DNA from: Candidatus Competibacteraceae bacterium
GTDB lineage: Bacteria > Pseudomonadota > Gammaproteobacteria > Competibacterales > Competibacteraceae
Direction of reading: 5' to 3'
Length of the DNA: 5,633 nt
Assembly: GCA_007120095.1 (NCBI GenBank)
Contig: SKOM01000051.1
Coordinates: 1-5,633, forward strand
Part shown: positions 1 to 5,633 of the stretch, piece by piece
How positions within the stretch are numbered: position 1 is the first letter of the stretch
Layout of the letters: the number at the start of each line of letters is the position of its first letter
Program-made: the position numbers and the translations under genes
The notes under the pieces: model-generated
What the model saw: the letters and a program-made list of their open reading frames with translations, nothing else
What the model was told of the DNA's origin: nothing
Databases searched by the model: none

Positions 1-410
1 ACAACGATGCGTACCAGCGCATGGGGTAGAGTCAGTTTGGACAACGACCAGCATTGTTCCGCCTGCTTCAGTACCGCTGGGGATAAGCCATCCGGACCAC
101 CGATGACCAGTGCGACATCGCGTCCATCGTGCAACCAGTCGGTCAAGCCGGTCGCTAACTGAGCCGTGCTCCACTGTATGCCCTGTTCGTGCAAAGCGAT
201 TAGGCGGCTGGATGGCGGCACAGCGGCCAGTAAACGCCGCCCTTCATCGGCCCGCAACTGTTCCGCTACCGGCTTACGGCCACGCTTAGCCAGGGGCAGC
301 TCAATGAGTTTAAACTGCCATTCACGCGGTAGACGGTCACTATAGATCGTCACGCCGGAGCTGACCCAATCAGGCATCCGAGTGCCTATGGCCAGTACCT
401 GTATCCGCAT
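1..410 (-). CDS. rlmH: 23S rRNA (pseudouridine1915-N3)-methyltransferase RlmH, partial (C-terminus cut by window edge)
   Basis: RlmH is a small SPOUT-class methyltransferase. It uses S-adenosylmethionine to methylate N3 of pseudouridine 1915 in helix 69 of 23S rRNA on the assembled 70S ribosome. I read 136 residues from the ATG at 410 to the window edge. The family is about 155 residues long, so roughly 19 are missing. Visible family marks are the N-terminus MRIQVLAIGTRMPDWV, the AKRGR segment at 41-45, DGRDVALVIGGPDGLSPA at 95-112 (the glycine-rich SAM-binding knot) and WSLSKLTLPHALVRI at 121-135. The start lies 14 bases after the rsfS stop, with a CAGG-type ribosome binding site about 8 bases upstream, so it is very probably the last visible gene of the proA-nadD-rsfS-rlmH transcript. 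The window edge, not a frameshift, causes the truncation. Identification rests on motif recall and is firm. Confidence 0.96.
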   Translation of the reverse strand, partial: MRIQVLAIGTRMPDWVSSGVTIYSDRLPREWQFKLIELPLAKRGRKPVAEQLRADEGRRLLAAVPPSSRLIALHEQGIQWSTAQLATGLTDWLHDGRDVALVIGGPDGLSPAVLKQAEQCWSLSKLTLPHALVRIV

Positions 411-424
411 CGCCGCGCCTGGAG

Positions 425-784
425 TCAGTGATGGCGAGAGGATTGTCGCGAAGGTTGCAATTCTGGTACCGACCACAGGGTATCGAGGCTGTAAAAATCG
501 CGGATATTGGGCAGCATAATGTGGATCACCACATCGCCCAAATCCACGAGTATCCACTCCGCTTCACGCTCGCCCTCAATCCCGATGGGACGTATGCCCA
601 GCGCTTTGCATACCTCGACGACCCGGTCGGCCAGCGCTTTGACCTGGCGCGTCGATTGACCGGTGGCAATAATCATTAAATCGGTAAAACTGGCCATTTC
701 TCGTATGTCCAGCACCCGAATATCATGGCCTTTGCGCTCTTCGAGCGCATCCAGCACCTGTGTCTTCAGCTGTTGCAATTCCAA
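425..784 (-). CDS. rsfS: Ribosome silencing factor RsfS (RsfA/YbeB/Iojap family)
   Basis: RsfS binds ribosomal protein uL14 on the 50S subunit and blocks subunit joining, slowing translation in starvation or stationary phase. From the TTG at 784 the protein is 119 residues, close to the 105 of E. coli. Family segments are LDALEERKGHDIRVLDI (11-27), TDLMIIATGQSTRQVKALAD (34-53), EGEREAEWILVDLGDVVIHI (70-89) and RDFYSLDTLW (95-104). A short Ser/Arg/His-rich tail follows. Start choice: the TTG lies four bases after the nadD stop (789-791), with a strong GAGGGG about 9 bases upstream. The next TTG, at 778, is an alternative. A GTG at 850 also opens the frame, has an AGGG 8 bases upstream and would give 141 residues, but it overlaps nadD by 62 bases and adds a Pro/Gly-rich stretch not typical of the family. 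Product is certain; start is not. Confidence 0.93.
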   Translation of the reverse strand: MELQQLKTQVLDALEERKGHDIRVLDIREMASFTDLMIIATGQSTRQVKALADRVVEVCKALGIRPIGIEGEREAEWILVDLGDVVIHIMLPNIRDFYSLDTLWSVPELQPSRQSSRHH

Positions 785-788
785 AAGT

Positions 789-1499
789 TCAACCCCCTCG
801 TCCCCGGCCTGTGTCGGCTCCGGTGGAACGTTGGCCAGTGTGCTCAGCACGGTATAAACCCTGCTTAAGAATGGATGTATAAACAGTATCCGGCAAGAGA
901 TACCGGGGAGAGCGACCCGATGCTAACAATTCCCGAATATGGGTGGCAGAAATGGTTAATGGGGTAACCGACTGAAACCATAACCCGCCCGCCAAACGCT
1001 GCTGCAATCCCGCCGCAGCGGGTAACTGGCGGGTCGTGACTTCGGCGTTCAGCTCTGGCGACAAGGCGGGCCAGTTACCAGGGCGGTTCAGCACCACAAT
1101 ATGAGCCAACTCGAACAACTGGTGCCAGCGCGACCAACGGTGCAGGGTGCCAAACGCATCCCGCCCGACCAACAAACACAGGGGTGTGTCCGGCAGTTCG
1201 GCGCGCAACGAAGCTAAAGTATCAACGGTATAAGACGGCCCACTGCGGCGTAATTCACGTTTATCGACCACAAACCCCGGTTGTTCAGCCACCGCGCTCC
1301 GTAACAAGTCCAGACGCTGTTCGGGGGCGACACCGGGTGTGTCCCGGTGGGGCGGTTGTCGGGCCGGCAAAAAGCGCAACTCGGTCAGCCGCAACGCTTC
1401 GAGCACCTCTAAGGCCACCCGCAGATGGCCGTGGTGAATGGGATCGAAGGTGCCGCCGAAGATGCCGATGGGGGCTTGCAAATGGGTGTGGGAGCGCAA
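789..1499 (-). CDS. nadD: Nicotinate-nucleotide adenylyltransferase NadD
   Basis: NadD transfers AMP from ATP to nicotinate mononucleotide to form deamido-NAD, a cytoplasmic step shared by de novo and salvage NAD synthesis. Numbering from the TTG at 1499 (236 residues), I see the nucleotidyltransferase signature GGTFDPIHHGH at 15-25 with the HxGH ATP-binding histidines, SGPSYTVDTL near 86-95, LLVGRDAF near 109-116, and the ISATHIR motif at 183-189. E. coli NadD ends at a GLYR equivalent to 214-217 here. This protein continues 19 residues in a Gly/Arg/Thr-rich tail. Start choice: TTG 1499 has GAGG five bases upstream, within and after the proA stop, and gives a near-normal N-terminus. The only in-frame ATG, at 1526, overlaps proA by 20 bases and lacks a spaced ribosome binding site. 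GTG 1514 and TTG 1481 are other options. It lies between proA and rsfS, the usual order in Pseudomonas relatives. Confidence 0.95.
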   Translation of the reverse strand: MRSHTHLQAPIGIFGGTFDPIHHGHLRVALEVLEALRLTELRFLPARQPPHRDTPGVAPEQRLDLLRSAVAEQPGFVVDKRELRRSGPSYTVDTLASLRAELPDTPLCLLVGRDAFGTLHRWSRWHQLFELAHIVVLNRPGNWPALSPELNAEVTTRQLPAAAGLQQRLAGGLWFQSVTPLTISATHIRELLASGRSPRYLLPDTVYTSILKQGLYRAEHTGQRSTGADTGRGRGG

Positions 1500-1506
1500 A
1501 CCGGCC

Positions 1507-2781
1507 TCAGACACGCACCTGACCATCACCGAGCACAATGTACTTGCGCGTGGTCAGACCCTCCAGACCTACCGGACCACGGGCATGGAGTTTGTCGGTG
1601 GAAATGCCGATTTCCGCCCCTAAACCGTACTCGAAACCGTCGGCAAAACGGCTGGAGGCATTGACCATCACCGAGCTAGAATCCACTTCACGCAGAAACT
1701 GCCGCGCCCGGGTGTAGTTTTCAGTGACAATCACATCGGTGTGATGCGAGCCATAGGTCTCGATATGCTCAATCGCTTGAGCCATATCATCAACGATGCG
1801 AATAGCCAGTACCGGAGCGAGATATTCAGCACGCCAGTCATCCTCACTGGCGGCTCGGGCTACGATTAAATCACGGGTACGCTCGCAGCCTCGCAGTTCC
1901 ACGCCCCGTTCATTATAGCACTCGGCGAGTTGCGGCAGGATATCTTCGGCCACCGCTGCCGCCACTAATAAGGTTTCCATGGCATTACACACGCCATAGC
2001 GGTGGGTTTTAGCATTAATGGCAATGGCCGTCGCTTTATCAAGGTTCGCCTGATCATCAATATACACATGGCACACGCCGTCCAGATGTTTGATCACCGG
2101 CACCCGTGACTCGCGGGCGATACGCTCAATCAGGCCCTTGCCGCCACGCGGCACCACCACATCGACGTATTCATCCATACGGATCAGTTCACCAACCGCC
2201 GTGCGGTCAGTGGTTGCAACCAGTTGCACCACATCGGCGGGTAAACCCGCATGGGACAAGCCGCTGCGAATACAGGCCGCAATAGCGCGATTGGAATGAA
2301 TCGCCTCGGAACCACCGCGTAAAATCGTGGCGTTACCGGCTTTCAGGCATAAGCCAGCGGCATCAGCGGTTACATTGGGTCGCGATTCATAGATAATCCC
2401 GATCACGCCCAGGGGCACCCGCATACGCCCGACTTGTATCCCGCTGGGTCGATAGCTGAGCGCTTCGATTTCACCGACCGGGTCGGGCAATGCAGCGATT
2501 TCGCGCAAACCCTGGGCCATGGCAATGATCCGAGCCGGGGTGAGTTGCAGCCGATCCAGCAACGCGTCGTTTAATCCAGCCGCGCGACCGGCCTGCAAAT
2601 CTCGCTGATTTTCAGTGCGTAGCGCTGTGGCCTGGGATTCCAGGGTCGCCGCAATCGCCAATAATGCGGTATCTTTAACACCGCTTTCCGCGCGCCCGAT
2701 CACCCGAGCGGCACGGCGGGCGCGCTGGCCGACAGCGCGCATATACTCGGCGACAGATTCGGTTGTGGTTGCTGAGTTCAT
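1507..2781 (-). CDS. proA: Glutamate-5-semialdehyde dehydrogenase (gamma-glutamyl phosphate reductase) ProA
   Basis: ProA reduces gamma-glutamyl phosphate to glutamate-5-semialdehyde with NADPH, the second step of proline synthesis after ProB. The 424-residue length fits the family (417 in E. coli). Numbering from the ATG at 2781, landmarks are LDRLQLTPARI (75-85), RVPLGVIGIIYESRPNVT (121-138), ILRGGSEAIHSN (153-164), VPRGGKGLIERI (210-221), THRYGVCNAMETLLV (259-273) with catalytic Cys265, EVDSSSVMVNASSRFADG (365-382) and GLGAEIGISTDKLHARGP (386-403). The ATG is preceded by TGGA seven bases upstream and is preferred over an in-frame TTG at 2793. The wording around the cysteine and C-terminus matches Pseudomonas-type ProA better than the enterobacterial form. 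It is first in the minus-strand cluster, behind a consensus TATAAT box. proB is not in the window. Nothing indicates damage; all key residues are present. Confidence 0.98.
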   Translation of the reverse strand: MNSATTTESVAEYMRAVGQRARRAARVIGRAESGVKDTALLAIAATLESQATALRTENQRDLQAGRAAGLNDALLDRLQLTPARIIAMAQGLREIAALPDPVGEIEALSYRPSGIQVGRMRVPLGVIGIIYESRPNVTADAAGLCLKAGNATILRGGSEAIHSNRAIAACIRSGLSHAGLPADVVQLVATTDRTAVGELIRMDEYVDVVVPRGGKGLIERIARESRVPVIKHLDGVCHVYIDDQANLDKATAIAINAKTHRYGVCNAMETLLVAAAVAEDILPQLAECYNERGVELRGCERTRDLIVARAASEDDWRAEYLAPVLAIRIVDDMAQAIEHIETYGSHHTDVIVTENYTRARQFLREVDSSSVMVNASSRFADGFEYGLGAEIGISTDKLHARGPVGLEGLTTRKYIVLGDGQVRV

Positions 2782-2810
2782 AGTGCTATCCAAAAAGTTT
2801 TATTGTGGAC

Positions 2811-2816
2811 ATTATA
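2811..2816 (-). promoter_or_regulatory. Probable sigma-70 -10 box for proA-nadD-rsfS-rlmH
   Basis: On the minus strand these bases read TATAAT, a perfect match to the sigma-70 -10 consensus. The box ends 30 bases before the proA ATG, which would put transcription start near 2804 and leave a leader of roughly 20-25 bases carrying the TGGA ribosome binding site. No good -35 hexamer appears at 16-18 bases (the 17-base candidate is ATGCTG), and there is no TGn extension, so the promoter may be weak or need an activator. This is a sequence match only. Confidence 0.55.
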
Positions 2817-2824
2817 ACCCTGCT

Positions 2825-2853
2825 GTGACCAATCAGCATGAAAGTTCCATAAC
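2825..2853 (+). promoter_or_regulatory. Possible weak promoter for the alpha/beta hydrolase gene
   Basis: GTGACC at 2825-2830 (4 of 6 matches to TTGACA) and CATAAC at 2848-2853 (4 of 6 to TATAAT) are 17 bases apart and lie just upstream of the plus-strand hydrolase start at 2875. The gene must have its promoter here or farther left inside proA, because its neighbour is divergent. Matches of this quality arise often by chance, so the placement is tentative. Confidence 0.25.
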
Positions 2854-2874
2854 ACCTTAACCCAGGTTGAAAGC

Positions 2875-3891
2875 ATGCACCCTTATACTGCGTCTAAAAT
2901 CATAGTGAAATGGCTGGTCATCCTGCTTGGCAGTCTGTTAGGCCTTGGCGTATTAGTCGCGTTACTCGGACCGTTGCTGATTTCCACACAATCCATCAGC
3001 GGTTCGTACTCAGCCCAAGAGGCCGCTTTAGCGCAAAGCCGGTTTATCACCATTCCCGGCACGGGTAACACGGATCTGCTGATCCATTACCTACAGCATG
3101 AACACGATACTGCCGATGGTGAGCCTCCGCCACCATTAATGTTGCTGCATGGTTTTACTTTTAACAGCTTCACCTGGAACCGGGTCATGGAGGTGCTCAG
3201 CGCCGACCGATCCGTGCTGGCTTACGATCAGGTGCCTTATGGGTTGAGCGCTAAACCGCTGGAGTGGCAGGGCGAGAATCCGTACAGCAAAGAGGCGGCG
3301 TTAGCCCATTTATGGGCTTTTCTGGATGCCAAAGGTATCGAGCAGGCCGTTTTAGTAGGCAATTCTTCCGGCGCGACCCTGGCCATGGAAGCGGCGTTAA
3401 GCGCGCCGGAACGGGTCAGCGAACTGGTGTTGATCAATCCCTGGGTGTATGTGCATCGCCCTACCCTGCCCGATTGGATCACACGCCTGCCGCAAATACG
3501 GCGCATCAGTTTGTGGTTGGCTCGGCAGCTCGGCACTACCGATTGGTTATTAGTGCTGTCTTACCATGATCCTGAGCGAATCGACGCCGAACACCGTGCC
3601 CTGAGCACCCTTCACACCCCCGTGCGCAACTGGGATCTGGCCTGGAGAGAATTATTAGTGCACTCCTTATCAAGTCCGGTAACCGTCAGCGCTCAATTGG
3701 ATCAGATCTCTCAGCCGACGCGGGTGATCATCGGCGCTGAAGACCGTGTAGTCAGACCCGAGGATTCACTGCGCGTTGCCGCCGAGCTGCCGAATGCCCG
3801 AGCGGTGGTCTTGCCCGCCTGTGGCCATGTACCCCAGGAAGAATGCCCGCAAGCAGTCATTGAGGTGATACTGATGCAGGATCAAGACTAA
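2875..3891 (+). CDS. Membrane-anchored alpha/beta-fold serine hydrolase, substrate unknown
   Basis: This 338-residue protein has the full serine-hydrolase signature of the alpha/beta fold. The oxyanion-hole turn is LLHGFTFNSFTW (90-101), the strand after it gives VLAYDQVPYGLS (114-125), the nucleophile elbow GNSSG (162-166) places Ser164, GAEDRVV (288-294) gives acid Asp290, and CGHVPQEE (316-323) gives His318. A lid region rich in Trp, Leu and Arg lies between about 192 and 262. The N-terminus has one hydrophobic segment (about 12-36) after a Lys/His-containing start, with no clear cleavage site or lipobox, so I infer an inner-membrane anchor with the catalytic domain probably periplasmic. 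The WQGENPYS segment (131-138) after the YDQ strand is seen in a group of anchored proteobacterial hydrolases of unassigned function. The nucleophile is Ser, which argues against haloalkane dehalogenase (Asp). A weak AGG precedes the ATG by 9 bases. The gene is divergent from proA and convergent with the DUF3080-like gene. Confidence 0.9.
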   Translation: MHPYTASKIIVKWLVILLGSLLGLGVLVALLGPLLISTQSISGSYSAQEAALAQSRFITIPGTGNTDLLIHYLQHEHDTADGEPPPPLMLLHGFTFNSFTWNRVMEVLSADRSVLAYDQVPYGLSAKPLEWQGENPYSKEAALAHLWAFLDAKGIEQAVLVGNSSGATLAMEAALSAPERVSELVLINPWVYVHRPTLPDWITRLPQIRRISLWLARQLGTTDWLLVLSYHDPERIDAEHRALSTLHTPVRNWDLAWRELLVHSLSSPVTVSAQLDQISQPTRVIIGAEDRVVRPEDSLRVAAELPNARAVVLPACGHVPQEECPQAVIEVILMQDQD

Positions 3892-4943
3892 CAGGAATCC
3901 ATATAGCGCAAGCGCTGCTGCTCAAACTGCCGCCACAGCCCCTCGCTGTGATCCAGGGACAACATGGGTTGATAGTAGGCCCGCATGGCCGGAGGCGCGG
4001 GTTGCGGCTGCAACAGTTGTTCCAGCCGCTGTAACCACGCCTGGCCCTGCTGATGAACCTGCTCAATATAGCGGGAAAAATCCTGCTCAAGCGCGGGATC
4101 AGCGATGCGGGGAGGACATTCGGCCTGTTCTTCAAGCGCAGCCATAACATCAGCCGCGTGTTGCAGCGTCGGCGTTAATAGCGCCAGGCTGGTCAATAAA
4201 CGCCCCCCATATTGCTCGGCCTGTAATACCTGGTAATGGCCTTCCAGTGTCGCACTGTCGATCTCCAGAGCTGCTATGGCGTCCTCGGTCAGTGCAGTGG
4301 TCAGGCGCACAAAATAATCCAGCGCTTGCAGCGAGGCGTTGAACCCATTGTCATGACCGGGTATCAACGGGCTCACCGCCAGGCTGTGAGCTTTGGCAAA
4401 CTCCGGGCTGGCCAGGGTGGCGTTCCAGAATACGGCGGCCAAGTCCTGGCGTTTACGGGCGATCACCTGATCGAGCCGGTGTAAAAACGGGTCATCGCCG
4501 GAGGCGTCAGCAGGTTCCTGCTCGGCCGCAAGCTGGTTACGACAGACTTGCGCTTGCTGTATAAAGTTGACTTCGTAGATTAAGCGCTGGGAAATCGGCA
4601 TCACCCGCCCTAAGATGCTATTGCGCTCACTGATCAGATGCAGCATCTCGCAACGCCGGTAGTCAAGCATACCGAATAGGCCGACGCGGATTTCTGCCAG
4701 TTCGAGACTGCGGTCACGGTGCCCAGGGTAACGCTGCAAGGTGCGGGCCTCTACCGTATGCCCGGACTCAACGCCTGCCGCATCATGCAGAGCGTCCAGA
4801 TAGTCCGCCAGTAACTGCTCAGACGGGCTGGGGCCGCACGCGGTCAATAGCCATACCAGCCCCACCAGGAGCACGAGGCGGTAATAGCGACCCGTTGCGG
4901 TCTGCGGGGCATATTGAATCGAGTCGGGTATCGGCTCAGCCAT
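3888..4943 (-). CDS. DUF3080-like lipoprotein of unknown function
   Basis: From the ATG at 4943 the protein is 351 residues. Residues 20-36 form a lipoprotein signal: RYYR, a hydrophobic run, then the lipobox LTAC with Cys36 as the lipidated residue. The next residues are GPSPSE, with no Asp at +2, so outer-membrane sorting is expected. The mature part is largely helical and Gln/Leu/Ala-rich. The segment ISERNSILGRVMPISQRLIY (104-123) and the later FWNATLASPEF (172-182) match what I recall of DUF3080, a family known mainly from Gammaproteobacteria with no assigned role. Four further cysteines occur at 98, 134, 276 and 351, the last being the C-terminal residue. The ATG is the only ATG upstream of the signal but has no visible ribosome binding site; an in-frame TTG at 5036 would overlap prlC and add 31 unlikely residues. 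The gene follows prlC by 73 bases and may share its transcript. Confidence 0.8.
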   Translation of the reverse strand: MAEPIPDSIQYAPQTATGRYYRLVLLVGLVWLLTACGPSPSEQLLADYLDALHDAAGVESGHTVEARTLQRYPGHRDRSLELAEIRVGLFGMLDYRRCEMLHLISERNSILGRVMPISQRLIYEVNFIQQAQVCRNQLAAEQEPADASGDDPFLHRLDQVIARKRQDLAAVFWNATLASPEFAKAHSLAVSPLIPGHDNGFNASLQALDYFVRLTTALTEDAIAALEIDSATLEGHYQVLQAEQYGGRLLTSLALLTPTLQHAADVMAALEEQAECPPRIADPALEQDFSRYIEQVHQQGQAWLQRLEQLLQPQPAPPAMRAYYQPMLSLDHSEGLWRQFEQQRLRYMDSC

Positions 4944-5016
4944 GGACAGTATGCAGCACGATGGGTTAGAGGGTGATGTGAATAATGTACCATAACCGCT
5001 TAGTGCACTTACGCAG

Positions 5017-5633
5017 TTACACCGCTGCCACCGCAATCCCGCTGTGGCGCAGCAAGGGTTCGATCTGCGGTTCCCGGCCTCGAAACGCCTTGAAGTTAGT
5101 CATAGCCTCTCGTGAACCGCCAACTTCCAGGATCTGCTGCAAGAAATCCCGGCCGCTCACAGGATCAAAAATTCCTTGTTCTTCGAAGCGGGAAAAGGCG
5201 TCGGCTGATAAGACTTCCGCCCATTTATAACTGTAATAACCCGCCGCATAACCGCCTGAGAAAATATGCAAAAAGCTGTTGGCAAACCGGTTCCAGGCCG
5301 GGGGATGAATCACCGCCACTTCGTGACGCACTGCGTCCAGAATCTCTTGCACCCGCGCGCCCTGCGCCGGATCATAGTCATGGTGTAAGCGCAAATCAAA
5401 CAGCGCAAATTCTAACTGCCGCAGCAGTTGCAGCGCTGATTGAAAATTACGCGCCGCCTGCATGCGCTGATACAGTGCGTCGGGAATACCCTCACCCGTG
5501 TCGATATGCCGGGCCAGCACTTCCAGCGCCTCGCGCGCCCAACACCAGTTCTCCATAAACTGGCTGGGCAGTTCGACTGCATCCCACTCGACCCCGTGGA
5601 TCCCGGCCACCGGCGTATGGTCGATACGGGTGA
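5017..5633 (-). CDS. prlC: Oligopeptidase A (PrlC/OpdA, peptidase family M3), C-terminal fragment cut by window edge
   Basis: PrlC is a cytoplasmic zinc metallopeptidase that degrades short peptides, including cleaved signal peptides. Only the last 204 residues of a protein usually near 680 are here; the frame runs open through the right edge, so the HEFGH zinc site lies outside. The fragment carries WDAVELPSQFMENWCW (16-31), whose Glu20 corresponds to the third zinc ligand by comparison with thimet oligopeptidase Glu502. RQLEFALFDLRLH follows, then FSGGYAAGYYSYKWAEVLSA, the tyrosine-bearing loop that contacts substrate. The end, FKAFRGREPQIEPLLRHSGI, aligns with the E. coli C-terminus. The oligopeptidase A wording (ELPSQFMENWCW, FRGREPQ) favours PrlC over dipeptidyl carboxypeptidase Dcp. 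An internal GTG at 5610 is not the start. The stop is TAA, with no hairpin-plus-T terminator after it, so read-through into the DUF3080-like gene is possible. Confidence 0.95.
   Translation of the reverse strand, partial: TRIDHTPVAGIHGVEWDAVELPSQFMENWCWAREALEVLARHIDTGEGIPDALYQRMQAARNFQSALQLLRQLEFALFDLRLHHDYDPAQGARVQEILDAVRHEVAVIHPPAWNRFANSFLHIFSGGYAAGYYSYKWAEVLSADAFSRFEEQGIFDPVSGRDFLQQILEVGGSREAMTNFKAFRGREPQIEPLLRHSGIAVAAV

Noticed and set aside
428..857. Two plus-strand open frames antisense to rsfS
   Set aside because: They mirror the conserved rsfS coding strand and have no independent support.
1184..1664. Plus-strand open frames antisense to nadD and the 3' end of proA
   Set aside because: Pro/Arg-rich translations typical of the reverse side of GC-rich genes; no domain or start signal.
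3264..3569. Plus-strand open frame of about 100 codons inside the hydrolase gene, and a similar minus-strand frame at 3237-3536
   Set aside because: Both lie wholly within the well-supported hydrolase, have no recognisable family wording and look like shadow frames.
3905..3916. Palindrome AGCGC-AA-GCGCT just past the hydrolase stop, considered as a terminator
   Set aside because: A five-base stem with a two-base loop and no T tract, inside the lipoprotein coding end; too weak to terminate.
4984..4992. Possible extended -10 (TGG TACATT, minus strand) before the lipoprotein gene
   Set aside because: Four of six matches, no -35 at proper spacing; not strong enough to list as a promoter.
5002..5009. 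Palindrome AGTGCACT between prlC and the lipoprotein gene, considered as an operator
   Set aside because: Only eight bases, the flanks do not extend the symmetry, and an AGTGCACT-like string (TTAGTGCACTCC) also occurs inside the hydrolase gene near 3660.
4944..5036. N-terminal extension of the lipoprotein gene from a TTG at 5036
   Set aside because: It would overlap the prlC end by 20 bases, adds 31 residues ahead of a normal lipoprotein signal, and has no supporting ribosome binding site; the ATG at 4943 is preferred.
5017..5610. A separate small gene starting with GTG at 5610
   Set aside because: The frame continues open to the window edge, and its residues (TRIDHTP before the GTG) continue the oligopeptidase A sequence, so the GTG is internal.
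1..5633. Search for a mobile element, CRISPR array, tRNA, phage or defence gene, or other novel system
   Set aside because: All coding space is taken by housekeeping genes plus two envelope proteins; no repeats, transposase-like wording or RNA-gene structure was seen.

Overview
The window looks like an ordinary chromosomal segment of a gammaproteobacterium. Three things point there: the gene order proA-nadD-rsfS-rlmH (as in Pseudomonas and relatives), an oligopeptidase A (PrlC) C-terminus, and a DUF3080-type lipoprotein, a family known mainly from Gammaproteobacteria. Base composition is moderately GC-rich and even across the window. I see no mobile element, CRISPR array, tRNA, rRNA or sign of transfer. 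Genus cannot be fixed from this sequence; the ProA wording resembles that of Pseudomonas and its relatives more than that of E. coli.

Layout. On the minus strand, reading right to left from about 2815 to the left edge, is a four-gene housekeeping cluster: proA (proline synthesis), nadD (NAD synthesis), rsfS (ribosome silencing factor) and rlmH (23S rRNA methyltransferase, cut by the left edge). It is tightly packed: proA-nadD and nadD-rsfS gaps are a few bases or overlaps depending on the start chosen, and rsfS-rlmH is 14 bases. A consensus TATAAT box sits 30 bases before the proA ATG. A 93-base divergent intergenic region separates proA from a plus-strand gene for a membrane-anchored serine alpha/beta hydrolase (2875-3891). 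That gene runs tail-to-tail, with overlapping stop codons, into a minus-strand gene for a DUF3080-like lipoprotein (3888-4943). The lipoprotein gene lies 73 bases downstream of the 3' end of prlC (5017 to the right edge, partial).

Function. The proA cluster joins proline and NAD biosynthesis to ribosome maturation and silencing and is probably one transcript. The hydrolase and lipoprotein are envelope proteins of unknown substrate; nothing ties them firmly to each other or to prlC. There is no gene-free stretch over 100 bases.

I found no convincing new biological system. The points worth a second look are modest: a nadD 3' end that could be read in two frames, apparent TTG starts at gene junctions, a lipoprotein of unknown function with four extra cysteines, and a convergent gene pair with no room for an intergenic terminator.
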